DNA of 64,000 nt from a virus. The DNA lies in IMG/VR virus record IMGVR_UViG_3300047499_000102, positions 34,011 to 98,010 of that record; one strand, written 5' to 3'. The first letter of the stretch is position 1. Each line of letters starts with the position of its first letter. The notes below the pieces were generated by a model. That model saw only the letters and a list, made by a program, of their open reading frames with translations, was not told the DNA's origin and searched no databases. The position numbers and the translations under genes are program-made. Below are positions 56,712 to 64,000 of this stretch, piece after piece.

Positions 56712-56725
56712 GCAATATCTTTGCC
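56712..56725 (-). promoter_or_regulatory. Sigma-54-like -24/-12 site in the left arm
   Basis: On the minus strand GGCAAAGATATTGC has GG and GC separated by exactly 10 nt, with TTGC at the -12 box, followed by A. It points to the HNH gene, whose ATG is 35 bp downstream. The same 14 bases occur in the other arm, pointing outward. Match to TGGCAC-N5-TTGC is partial. Confidence 0.4.
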
Positions 56726-56969
56726 TGCTGTCGATGGGCTTTTCCATTCATACGTTCAGTGCTTCCGCGCGAGCGAGCGTGCTCTTGGCTCGACCGATCT
56801 CGGGCAACGGTGCGACCAGGGGCACCAGCTCCCGACCGTTCCCGAGCCGTTCGCCTCGCGCTGCGCGCTTGCCCTGGCTTTTCCGGGGAACCGCCACGAT
56901 CGCGCGGGAGTGCGACATGGACACGCACCCGAGCACTGAACATAGGAATGGAAAAGCCCATCGACAGCA

Positions 56970-56983
56970 GGCAAAGATATTGC
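56970..56983 (+). promoter_or_regulatory. Sigma-54-like -24/-12 site in the right arm
   Basis: GGCAAAGATATTGC, identical to the left-arm copy and facing the plus-strand genes that begin at 57050. GG-N10-GC spacing is exact. It leads into a short 11-codon ORF (57012) and then the 42-residue gene. Confidence 0.4.
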
Positions 56984-57049
56984 GCCCCGGGTGGGGTGTA
57001 TGCTCGACACGATGACGCGCGCGAGCGCAAACACTGAGGAGTGCTGACC

Positions 57050-57178
57050 ATGATCTCGCTGTCCCCCTTCGCTGCTCTCGCTCTCGTCGCTCTCACCCCC
57101 GACCGCGTCGAGCGCAGCCTGCATTACTCGTGCGGCGTCTTTTCTCCCGCCGTGCAGTCTGTCGAGGCCGCCTCGTGA
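57050..57178 (+). CDS. Short leader-type gene, 42 residues
   Basis: ATG at 57050 with GAGGAG about 9 nt upstream. Product MISLSPFAALALVALTPDRV... ends in EAAS, with TGA overlapping the GTG of the next gene (GTGA). The last 16 bases, CGAGGCCGCCTCGTGA, form a small hairpin that contains the GAGG ribosome site of the following gene. The same 16 bases end the leader of the restriction gene at 58.9 kb, suggesting translational coupling. Confidence 0.55.
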   Translation: MISLSPFAALALVALTPDRVERSLHYSCGVFSPAVQSVEAAS

Positions 57179-57408
57179 AGACCGACCGCCTCGACGTCGT
57201 GCGTGCCGCCTGCGCTGCGCTCGGGCTGCGCCCCGCGTACCTCGGAGAGATCGAGACCGCGATCGTCATCGTCGACGGCGTGAAGGTCGCTGCGACCGAC
57301 GCGCCCTCGCCGACCTTTCTCGCGGGGCCCGGGCTCATCGAGCGCGAGTGCCAGCCCGTGAGCCGCATCCACTCCGATCTCTACGCCTACGAGAACGGTC
57401 GCCGATAA
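57175..57408 (+). CDS. Small early-type protein
   Basis: 77 residues from the GTG at 57175, coupled to the previous stop. MKTDRLDVVRAACAALGLRP, then EIETAIVIVDGVKVAATDAP: a small alpha/beta protein. No family recognised. Confidence 0.6.
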   Translation: MKTDRLDVVRAACAALGLRPAYLGEIETAIVIVDGVKVAATDAPSPTFLAGPGLIERECQPVSRIHSDLYAYENGRR

Positions 57409-57427
57409 GCGCCAGTACGTCGAGGAA

Positions 57428-57544
57428 GTGCAGGGGCGGATCTACAGGTTCCGGCGGGCTATGCACCCACCGAACATCCACGACTGGCACCAGGGGATCG
57501 ATGCCGTCGAGTGCTCGCCGCGGAAAGCGTGCGCGTCGTGCTGA
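57428..57544 (+). CDS. Small Cys-containing protein, start uncertain
   Basis: The frame reads QGRIYRFRRAMHPPNIHDWH, then VECSPRKACASC to TGA 57544. The frame looks coding already from about 57398 (VADKRQYVEEV), where no ATG/GTG/TTG is present, so either a GTG at 57428 is used (38 residues) or a start or frameshift was lost. C-x5-C-x2-C at the end could bind metal. Confidence 0.45.
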   Translation: MQGRIYRFRRAMHPPNIHDWHQGIDAVECSPRKACASC

Positions 57545-57894
57545 CGTGGCAAGCCGTGCACGACGAGCTCGCGCGTCGGCCGCCGCGAACGGTGGTCACG
57601 CTGGCGCGCGACGCTCTCCCCGATCCTCGCGCGCTGGGAGCTCGCGCGAGCATCGGGCTTCCCCGTGGCCAGGGGGCCGATCTGCGATTTGCCCCCGATG
57701 CTTCGTGCCGTGGCCTGCACGTGCAGGCGTTCGGCGATCACTGGGAAGCGCACCTCGACCAGGTGCACCCGGAGTGCGACTTGCTCGGCCACCTGCGGCG
57801 CGATGCGCCGGCCGCGCTCGTCGCGCTCGTGGCGGGTGGAACGTTGGCTTTCATCGCCGCCGCGACGCACTACCGCGCCGCGCGGCTCGCGTAG
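57538..57894 (+). CDS. Protein with C-terminal membrane segment
   Basis: 118 residues from the GTG at 57538, which overlaps the end of the previous gene; GTGs further up (57511) are possible. Soluble N-terminal part (LTWQAVHDELARRPPRTVVT), then one hydrophobic helix near the end (AALVALVAGGTLAFIAAA). No family recognised. Confidence 0.55.
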   Translation: MLTWQAVHDELARRPPRTVVTLARDALPDPRALGARASIGLPRGQGADLRFAPDASCRGLHVQAFGDHWEAHLDQVHPECDLLGHLRRDAPAALVALVAGGTLAFIAAATHYRAARLA

Positions 57895-57908
57895 AGACGG
57901 GGTGATCC

Positions 57909-58628
57909 ATGCCGGTAGCCAAGGCGCTCGACAAAAAGTGGCTTCTTCGTGAGCTCGAACGCGATCGGAAGAAGAAGGCGCGCGAGAAGATCGCGAGCCT
58001 CGCCGCGCAGCTCCGCGAGGCACGACAACGCCGAAAGGTCGCGCTCCGCGAGGCGAAGGAACGTTGCCGCGCCGAGCGCATCGCCGCGCGCGAGAGGGCC
58101 CGCGCGATGCGCTTGCGCGTGCTCGAGGAGCTCCGCGAGTCGATGCGCGCCGAGCGCCTGGGCGCGCGCCAGGCGTGCACGGTGCGCCTCGGCGAAGCCC
58201 GTGGGATCAAGGACTCCATTTTGCGAGCTCGCGCCGAGCTCCAGGCGGAGAAGAAATTCGAGGCGGACCTACGGCGCATCGAGCGCTCGAACCGCAAGCG
58301 TCGCCAAGAGGCCCCGCGGGTGACGCGCATCGAGCGCCAGTCGGAGAGCGACGACGAGGTCCGCGCGAACATCCCGCCCGAGCTCGTGGCCCTCTTCGAG
58401 CGTGTGAAGCGTGGGATCAAGGCTTCGCCGCGCATGTCGCGCACCGAAGCGTTTCTCCATTACGCGGAGGAGAACCCGGCCGACGTGCTCGACTCCATGG
58501 ACGACAAGACCGACGCCTTGATCCGCGAGCTCGAAGCCCAGCACAAGGAGGCGCGTCGTTCGCTTCGCCGGCCGGCCCCTCGCCGCCCGCAGTACAGCCC
58601 CGAGCAGCTCGCGGAGGTGCCGTTCTAG
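57909..58628 (+). CDS. Basic coiled-coil protein
   Basis: 239 residues from the ATG at 57909; GGGG-type site upstream. Residues 10-145 are a very long Arg/Glu/Ala helix (REKIASLAAQLREARQRRKV...). A small compact region follows (ANIPPELVALFERVKRGIKA, MSRTEAFLHYAEENPADVLD), then a basic Pro-rich end. DNA-binding or structural role possible; no family recognised. Confidence 0.7.
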   Translation: MPVAKALDKKWLLRELERDRKKKAREKIASLAAQLREARQRRKVALREAKERCRAERIAARERARAMRLRVLEELRESMRAERLGARQACTVRLGEARGIKDSILRARAELQAEKKFEADLRRIERSNRKRRQEAPRVTRIERQSESDDEVRANIPPELVALFERVKRGIKASPRMSRTEAFLHYAEENPADVLDSMDDKTDALIRELEAQHKEARRSLRRPAPRRPQYSPEQLAEVPF

Positions 58629-58641
58629 GGGGGCGATGGAA

Positions 58642-58771
58642 AAAGTGCCCTCGTAAACGGCCCGCTGACGCGCGATCGCGAGGCGCCTGGGGGGGTGGGT
58701 GCCTCCCCGACGACGGCCTCTCTAAAGCCCGCGTAGCTCGCGTATCATCCGGCGCCAATCGGGGGCACTTT
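58642..58771. repeat. Short inverted repeat before the restriction operon
   Basis: AAAGTGCCC (58642-58650) and GGGCACTTT (58763-58771) are perfect 9-bp inverted copies about 110 bp apart, in a 161-bp gap without a gene. They may be regulatory binding sites or the scar of an insertion. Confidence 0.35.
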
Positions 58772-58789
58772 CACTGCTCCCCCTCGCCC

Positions 58790-58888
58790 ATGCTCTACCC
58801 GAACCTCTCCTCCATCCCCCCCTTCATCCGGTCCGTCATCGCGCGGCGCCTCGCTTCCCCCGGCGAGCCGTGCGAGGCCGCCTCGTGA
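58790..58888 (+). CDS. 32-residue leader coupled to the restriction gene
   Basis: ATG at 58790: MLYPNLSSIPPFIRSVIARR..., ending in EAAS; its TGA overlaps the GTG of the Type ISP gene (GTGA). The terminal 16 bases, CGAGGCCGCCTCGTGA, equal those at 57163-57178 and fold into a hairpin covering GAGG. Translation of the leader would open the hairpin and expose the ribosome site. No clear site of its own was seen. Confidence 0.5.
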   Translation: MLYPNLSSIPPFIRSVIARRLASPGEPCEAAS

Positions 58889-61800
58889 GCGCCCTTCACG
58901 ATCTCCTCGACCGTTTCCGCTCCGCCGCGGCGACCCACCGCGAGTCAGGCACGTATTTCGAGGAGCTGACCGTCGCGTACCTGAAGAACGAGCCCGTGTA
59001 CCGCGAGCTCTATCGGAGCGTCGAGCCCTACGCCGTGTGGGCCGAGCGACAGGGGCTCGACAAGCGCGACGCCGGTATCGACCTCGTCGCCGAGACGTTC
59101 ACCAACGAGGCCCACGCGATCCAGTGCAAGCTGTACGCGGCGGACTACGAGGTCAGGAAATCCGACATCGACAGCTTCTTCACCGCATCCGGCAAGAAGC
59201 CGTTCACGCACCGGATCATCTTCGCGACGACGAGCCACTGGTCCGAGCACGCGGAGGATGCTCTCCGCGGTCAGCACATCCCAGTCACCAAGGTCGACCT
59301 CAACGCGCTCGAGATCAGCGCGATCGATTGGTCCAGTTTCACGCCCCGCGAGCCGGTCGTCCTCAAGGCGAAGAAGACGCCTCGCCTTCACCAGCGCGAC
59401 GCGCTTGCCGCTGTTCGCGCGGGCCTCCAGGACGCCGACCGCGGGAAGCTGATCATGGCGTGCGGCACCGGGAAGACCTTCACGAGCCTGAAGATCGCCG
59501 AGGAGCTCGCGGGGGCAGGAAAGCGCGTGCTCTTCCTCGTCCCGAGCCTCGCGCTGCTCTCGCAGACGCTCACCGAGTGGACGCAGGAGAGTGACACGAA
59601 GCTCCAAAGCTTCGCGGTCTGTTCTGACAGCGACGTCGGGAAGAAGCGCAAGAAAGATGACGACACCGTGCAAACGTTCGTGCACGAGCTCCAGTACCCG
59701 GCGACGACGGACGCGAAGCGCCTCGCCGCCGAGATGAAGGCGCGGCACGACGCGAAGCACATGAGCGTCGTCTACGCGACGTACCACTCTATCGAGGTCG
59801 TGCATCGCGCCCAGCAGGAGCAGGGTCTCCCTGCCTTCGATCTCATCGTCTGCGACGAGGCGCACCGGACCACCGGCGCCACGTTCGACGGCGAGGATGA
59901 GAGCCCGTTCGTGCGCGTGCACGACGCCAAGTACATCCGCGCGAAGAAGCGCCTCTACATGACGGCGACGCCGCGCATCTTCGGCAACCTCGCGAAGGCG
60001 AAGGCGGAGCAGGACAGCGTCGAGCTCTGCTCGATGGACAAGGAGGAGCAGTACGGCAAGAACCTCCACGTCCTCACGTTCAACAAGGCGGTCACCGCGG
60101 GGTTGCTCGTCGATTACAAGGTCATCGTCCTCGCCGTCGACGAGGCGCACGTGAGCCGCCGCATCCAGGAGCTGCTGAAGTCGCCCGACAATACGCTCCG
60201 CGTCGACGACGCGTCGAAGATCATCGGCTGCTGGAAGGCGCTCTCCAAGCAGGGCATCGTCGAGGGATTGCACGGCGACGGTACGCCGATGAAACGCGCC
60301 GTCGCCTTCTGCCAGGTCATCGAGCGCCAGCCCAATGCGAGGGTGCACAAGGTCAGCTCGAAGGAGATCGCGGAGATCTTTGAGGCCGTCGTCAAGGCGT
60401 ACCAGGAGAGCGAGCCCACCGAAGACGGTGACACCGCGAAGCGGCTCCGCTGCGAGGCCGCGCACGTGGACGGCAGCATGAACGCGACGCAGAAGGAGGA
60501 GAAGATCGACTGGCTCAAGGCGGAGACGCCCGAGGACACGTGCCGCATCCTCAGCAACGTCCGCTGCCTCTCCGAAGGCGTAGACGTGCCGGCGCTCGAC
60601 GCGGTCCTCTTCTTGACGCCGCGTAACTCGCAGATTGACGTCGTCCAATCCGTCGGGCGCGTGATGCGCAAGATCGACGGCAAGAAGCGCGGGTACGTCG
60701 TGCTTCCGGTCGTCATCCCCGCCGGGAAGGAGCCGCACGAAGCGCTCAACGACAACGAGACCTATCGCGTCGTGTGGCAGGTGCTGAACGCGCTCCGCGC
60801 ACACGACGATCGCTTCGACGCGATGGTCAATAAGCTCTCCCTCATCGGCCAGGACACGACGAAGATGGAGGTCATCGCGATCTCCGACAAGATCGCACGT
60901 CGGCCGCGCTCGCGAGGCGGTTCCGAGGGCACGCGAATCGCCGCGCGGAAGCGAAGCGCCGTAGGCGGAAACACGATCGGCGTCGCCGGTCCGGGTGGGG
61001 ATGCGGACGCACCTGCTGCGCAAGCGACCTTGGAGTTCAACATCGGCGAGATCGAGCGCGCGATCTACGCGAAGCTCGTCGACAAGGTCGGCAACCGCCG
61101 CCACTGGGAGGAGTGGGCGAAGGACATCGCTGAGATCGCCGCCACGCACATCGATCGGATCAAGGGCATCCTCGAGAACAAGAAGAACAGGCGTGAGATC
61201 GATGCGTTCGAGAGCTTCCGCGACGAGCTCCGCGACGACTTAAACCCCAGCATCAGCGACGACGACGTCATCGAAATGCTGGCGCAGCACATGGTGACGA
61301 AGCCCGTCTTCGACGCGCTCTTCGCCGGCCACAGCTTCGCCACCGAGAACTCGATGTCGCGCGCCATGCAGAGCGTCCTCGACGTGCTGCACGAGCACCA
61401 TCTCGAGAAGGAGTCGAGCACCCTGAAGGCGTTCTACGACTCGGTGAAGCTGCGCGCGGAGGGAATCACGAACGCCGAGGGCAAGCAGAAAATCGTGCTC
61501 GAGCTGTACGACAAGTTCTTCAGCCACGCGTTCAAGAAGATGAGCGACCGGCTCGGCATCGTGTACACGCCGGTCGAGATCGTGGACTTCATTTTGAAGA
61601 GCGTCGATCACCTGCTGCGCACGGAGTTCGGGCAGACGCTTGGCGCCAAGGGCGTGCACATCCTCGACCCGTTCACGGGCACTGGCACGTTCATCACGCG
61701 CCTGATGCAGACTGGGCTCCTCTCGAAAGAGGAGCTCGCGCGTAAATACCGGGACGAGATCCACGCGAACGAGATCGTGTTGCTCGCCTATTACATCGCG

Positions 61801-63897
61801 GCGATCAACATCGAGGCCGCGTACCACGACGTCGTGGGGGGCGAGTACGCGCCGTTCGAGGGGATCTGCCTCACGGACACCTTTCAGCTCCATGAGAAGG
61901 ACGACCTCATCTCGCGTGTGCTCGTGGACAACAGCGCGCGCCGGACGCGGCAGAAGAAGCTCGACATTCGCGTCATCGTGTCGAACCCGCCGTACTCGAT
62001 CGGGCAGGAAAGCGAGAACGACAACAACGCGAACGTCGAGTACGAACACCTCGACGGACGCATCGCAGAGACTTACGCCGCGCGCACCAGCGCGAAGCTC
62101 GCGAAGGGACTCTACGACAGCTACGTGCGCGCCATCCGATGGGCGAGCGACCGTATCGGCGACCGCGGGGTCATCGGCTTCGTCACGAACGCAAACTTCA
62201 TCGAGGCGAACACGACGGACGGCCTCCGCAAGTGCCTCGCCGAAGAGTTCAGCGACCTCTACATGTTTCACCTGCGAGGCAACCAACGCACCGCGGGCGA
62301 GCGATCGAGGAAGGAGGGGGGCAAAATCTTCGGCAGCGGAAGCCGTGCGCCGGTGGCGATCTCGTTGCTGGTTAAGAACCCCAACGCGGCGCGGCGGGGC
62401 CGAATATTTTTCCGCGACGTCGGCGACTACCTTACGCGCGAGCAGAAACTCGCGACGGTGAAGGAGTTCGGGAGCGTGGAGGGGGTCACCAAAGGGAATG
62501 GCTGGACGGCCATCACGCCCGACGCGCATGGCGACTGGTTGAAGCAGCGGGACGAGAGTTTCGGTCGCCACATCGTCCTGGGCGACAGGAGCGGGGCGGA
62601 GCCCGCCGTGTTCGACGTCTTCTCCCTGGGCGTGAACACGAACCGCGACGCCTGGGTGCGCAGCCCCTCAGAGACCGGCCTTTCTGCGAATGTCGCCAAG
62701 ATGATCCGGTTCTACGAGGCTGAACGCGCGCGGTTCAACGCTCAACACCGAGCGCTGGATAAGAAGGCCCGCGCTGCGCGCGTCGATGACTTCGTGGACA
62801 CGGATCCCACGAGGATCAGCTGGACCGTGAACCTGAAGAGCGATCTCGCGCGGGACACGAAGCTTGCGTTCGATGCAACGCGCATCGTGCCGAGCCTCTA
62901 TCGACCGTTTTCGAAGGAATGGTTGTACTTCGATCGAAAGCTGAACGAGCGCGTGCTCCAGATGCCCCGCTTGTTTCCGTCGTCGAAGACGACGAACAGG
63001 GTCATCGGCGTGTCCGCTGGCGAGTCGCGGTCGGGATTTTCGGCCCTAATGGCCGACGTCGTTCCCAGCCTTCACGCCGCGGACATGGTTGGCTCGCAGT
63101 TTTTCCCGCTCTACGTGTACGAGGCGGACGACGATGGATCCGGCGCCGACCTGTTCGCGTCAACGAAGAGCAAGAAGAGTGCTGCTCCCACGCGCCGTGA
63201 CGCGATCACCGACGCTGGCCTGGCGCACTTCCGGGACGCGTACCCCGGCGAGAGGATCACGAAGGAGCACGTCTTCTACTACGTCTACGGCGTCCTCCAC
63301 TCGACCCAGTACCGCGAGCGCTACGCCGACAATCTCGGCAAGGAGCTCCCACGCATCCCGTGCATGAAGACGGCGGTGGATTTCTGGGCGTTCAGCAAGG
63401 CGGGGCGCGCGCTGGCGGATCTGCACGTCGGCTATGAGCGCGTGCCCGAGTATCAGGGCGTCACGATCGAGGGACCGAAGAAGCCGACGGGAGCGCAGTA
63501 CCGCGTCGAGAAAATGGCGTTCGGGAAGGGCAAGGACAAGACGATCATTCACTACAACGAGATCATCACCGTCCGCGAGATCCCGCTCGAGGCCTACGAG
63601 TACGTTGTGAACGGCAAGTCGGCGATCGAATGGGTGCGGGAGCGGCAGTGCGTCTTGACCGAGGACCCGAGCGGCATCGTGAAGGATGCGAACGCTTGGG
63701 CGACGGAGACCGTCGGCGACCCGCGCTACCCGCTCTCGCTGTTACTCCGCGTGATCACCGTGAGCCTCGAGACGATGAAGATCGTGCGCGGCCTTCCGCC
63801 GTTGAGCGAGGCCACGGTGTATCCGAAGACGGAGGGGCGCGAGTACCTCATGGTGGCAGAGCCGGTGGCGCCGCTCGGTAGGACTAAAGGCACATAG
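58885..63897 (+). CDS. Type ISP restriction-modification enzyme (nuclease-helicase-methyltransferase)
   Basis: 1670 residues from the GTG at 58885; a GTG at 58870 is less likely. Order matches single-chain Type ISP enzymes (LlaGI/LlaBIII type, ~1570 residues). Mrr-like nuclease: AGIDLVAE and IQCKLY (D66, Q80-x-K82). SF2 translocase: Walker A ACGTGKT near 192, DEAH near 323, MTATPR, and QSVGRVMRK near 588. N6-adenine methyltransferase: DPFTGTGTF near 927 and NPPYS near 1034. The last ~350 residues are the target-recognition region. All catalytic motifs are intact. It would cleave unmodified foreign DNA and protect its own site by methylation. Confidence 0.92.
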   Translation: MSALHDLLDRFRSAAATHRESGTYFEELTVAYLKNEPVYRELYRSVEPYAVWAERQGLDKRDAGIDLVAETFTNEAHAIQCKLYAADYEVRKSDIDSFFTASGKKPFTHRIIFATTSHWSEHAEDALRGQHIPVTKVDLNALEISAIDWSSFTPREPVVLKAKKTPRLHQRDALAAVRAGLQDADRGKLIMACGTGKTFTSLKIAEELAGAGKRVLFLVPSLALLSQTLTEWTQESDTKLQSFAVCSDSDVGKKRKKDDDTVQTFVHELQYPATTDAKRLAAEMKARHDAKHMSVVYATYHSIEVVHRAQQEQGLPAFDLIVCDEAHRTTGATFDGEDESPFVRVHDAKYIRAKKRLYMTATPRIFGNLAKAKAEQDSVELCSMDKEEQYGKNLHVLTFNKAVTAGLLVDYKVIVLAVDEAHVSRRIQELLKSPDNTLRVDDASKIIGCWKALSKQGIVEGLHGDGTPMKRAVAFCQVIERQPNARVHKVSSKEIAEIFEAVVKAYQESEPTEDGDTAKRLRCEAAHVDGSMNATQKEEKIDWLKAETPEDTCRILSNVRCLSEGVDVPALDAVLFLTPRNSQIDVVQSVGRVMRKIDGKKRGYVVLPVVIPAGKEPHEALNDNETYRVVWQVLNALRAHDDRFDAMVNKLSLIGQDTTKMEVIAISDKIARRPRSRGGSEGTRIAARKRSAVGGNTIGVAGPGGDADAPAAQATLEFNIGEIERAIYAKLVDKVGNRRHWEEWAKDIAEIAATHIDRIKGILENKKNRREIDAFESFRDELRDDLNPSISDDDVIEMLAQHMVTKPVFDALFAGHSFATENSMSRAMQSVLDVLHEHHLEKESSTLKAFYDSVKLRAEGITNAEGKQKIVLELYDKFFSHAFKKMSDRLGIVYTPVEIVDFILKSVDHLLRTEFGQTLGAKGVHILDPFTGTGTFITRLMQTGLLSKEELARKYRDEIHANEIVLLAYYIAAINIEAAYHDVVGGEYAPFEGICLTDTFQLHEKDDLISRVLVDNSARRTRQKKLDIRVIVSNPPYSIGQESENDNNANVEYEHLDGRIAETYAARTSAKLAKGLYDSYVRAIRWASDRIGDRGVIGFVTNANFIEANTTDGLRKCLAEEFSDLYMFHLRGNQRTAGERSRKEGGKIFGSGSRAPVAISLLVKNPNAARRGRIFFRDVGDYLTREQKLATVKEFGSVEGVTKGNGWTAITPDAHGDWLKQRDESFGRHIVLGDRSGAEPAVFDVFSLGVNTNRDAWVRSPSETGLSANVAKMIRFYEAERARFNAQHRALDKKARAARVDDFVDTDPTRISWTVNLKSDLARDTKLAFDATRIVPSLYRPFSKEWLYFDRKLNERVLQMPRLFPSSKTTNRVIGVSAGESRSGFSALMADVVPSLHAADMVGSQFFPLYVYEADDDGSGADLFASTKSKKSAAPTRRDAITDAGLAHFRDAYPGERITKEHVFYYVYGVLHSTQYRERYADNLGKELPRIPCMKTAVDFWAFSKAGRALADLHVGYERVPEYQGVTIEGPKKPTGAQYRVEKMAFGKGKDKTIIHYNEIITVREIPLEAYEYVVNGKSAIEWVRERQCVLTEDPSGIVKDANAWATETVGDPRYPLSLLLRVITVSLETMKIVRGLPPLSEATVYPKTEGREYLMVAEPVAPLGRTKGT

Positions 63898-64000
63898 CCC
63901 TCTAGGCACCTGGCCACGCCGCCGAAGGCCCTCGAGCTCGACGCCGGCTGATGCTCCGCCACCCCGGCGCTGAGGGCCGCAGGAGGACGCGCGACGCGCT

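Larger units (their letters stand above)
56697..56998. repeat. Element with 66-bp inverted repeats
   Basis: Arms 56697-56762 and 56933-56998 are reverse complements at 63 of 66 positions. Between them lie 170 bp without a convincing gene; the left 115 bp of this reappear at 53.7 kb. Each outer arm end holds a GC-rich palindrome (left: GCACCCC/GGGGTGC around ACCC). No target duplication was seen. It could be a MITE-like element, or duplicated promoter regions facing outward, since a gene leaves each arm. Confidence 0.75.

Noticed and set aside
56697-56998. CRISPR array or retron at the inverted repeat
   Set aside because: There are only two arms, inverted rather than direct, without regular spacers, and no reverse transcriptase or cas gene is near.
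58945-61149. A 734-residue minus-strand frame inside the restriction gene
   Set aside because: The plus strand carries all restriction-enzyme motifs without interruption; the reverse frame is an antisense shadow rich in Arg, Val, Asp and Leu.

Overview
The window is high-GC DNA carrying most of a Mu-type contractile-tail phage (a prophage, or a phage of a high-GC Gram-negative host), followed by an accessory region and a restriction-modification gene. Many lipoproteins with Ala/Pro/Asp-rich linkers and GG-N10-GC promoter-like sites suggest a myxobacterium-like (Myxococcota) host. That host call is inference; no host housekeeping gene is in the window.

Layout. From about 52.3 kb down to base 1, almost every gene lies on the minus strand in tightly packed operons, with repeated ATGA, GTGA or TGATG start/stop overlaps. 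Read from right to left the order follows phage Mu: terminase small and large subunits (46.5-44.3 kb), portal (43.8-41.0), protease/scaffold (40.4-38.4), capsid proteins and a decoration protein (38.4-35.2), a tRNA-Met (35.0), head-completion and connector proteins (34.9-31.0), tail sheath (31.0-29.3), tail tube (28.6), two tail-assembly proteins (28.0-26.7), tape measure (26.7-24.5), gpN-, gpP-, gp45-, gp46-, gp47- and gp48-like baseplate proteins (24.5-17.4), then fibre-type proteins (17.4-7.7). The last 7.6 kb is a lysis and envelope cassette: several lipoproteins, a papain-like protease, membrane proteins, a DUF1906 glycoside-hydrolase-like lysin candidate and a PTH2-like protein. No integrase, transposase or replication gene was recognised.

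Upstream of the terminase (52.3-46.5 kb) lies a minus-strand operon with an ABC-ATPase/GNAT fusion, a ParB-like protein and a small protein with C5-methyltransferase-like motifs, which together could form a DNA-modification set. From 52.5 to 58.6 kb there are short early-type genes on both strands. Several are damaged: two frameshifts, a decayed copy of the C5-methyltransferase-like gene, and a truncated gene. A 0.3-kb element with 66-bp inverted repeats sits at 56.7-57.0 kb, and a partial copy lies at 53.7 kb. The window ends with a 1670-residue single-chain Type ISP restriction-modification enzyme, apparently translated by coupling to a 32-codon leader.

Most notable: a portal fused to ParB-like and NUDIX domains; two related major-capsid-type proteins; one ~55-residue module present five times in four virion proteins, including the sheath; at least nine phage-encoded lipoproteins; and an SD-masking hairpin shared by two translationally coupled gene starts.
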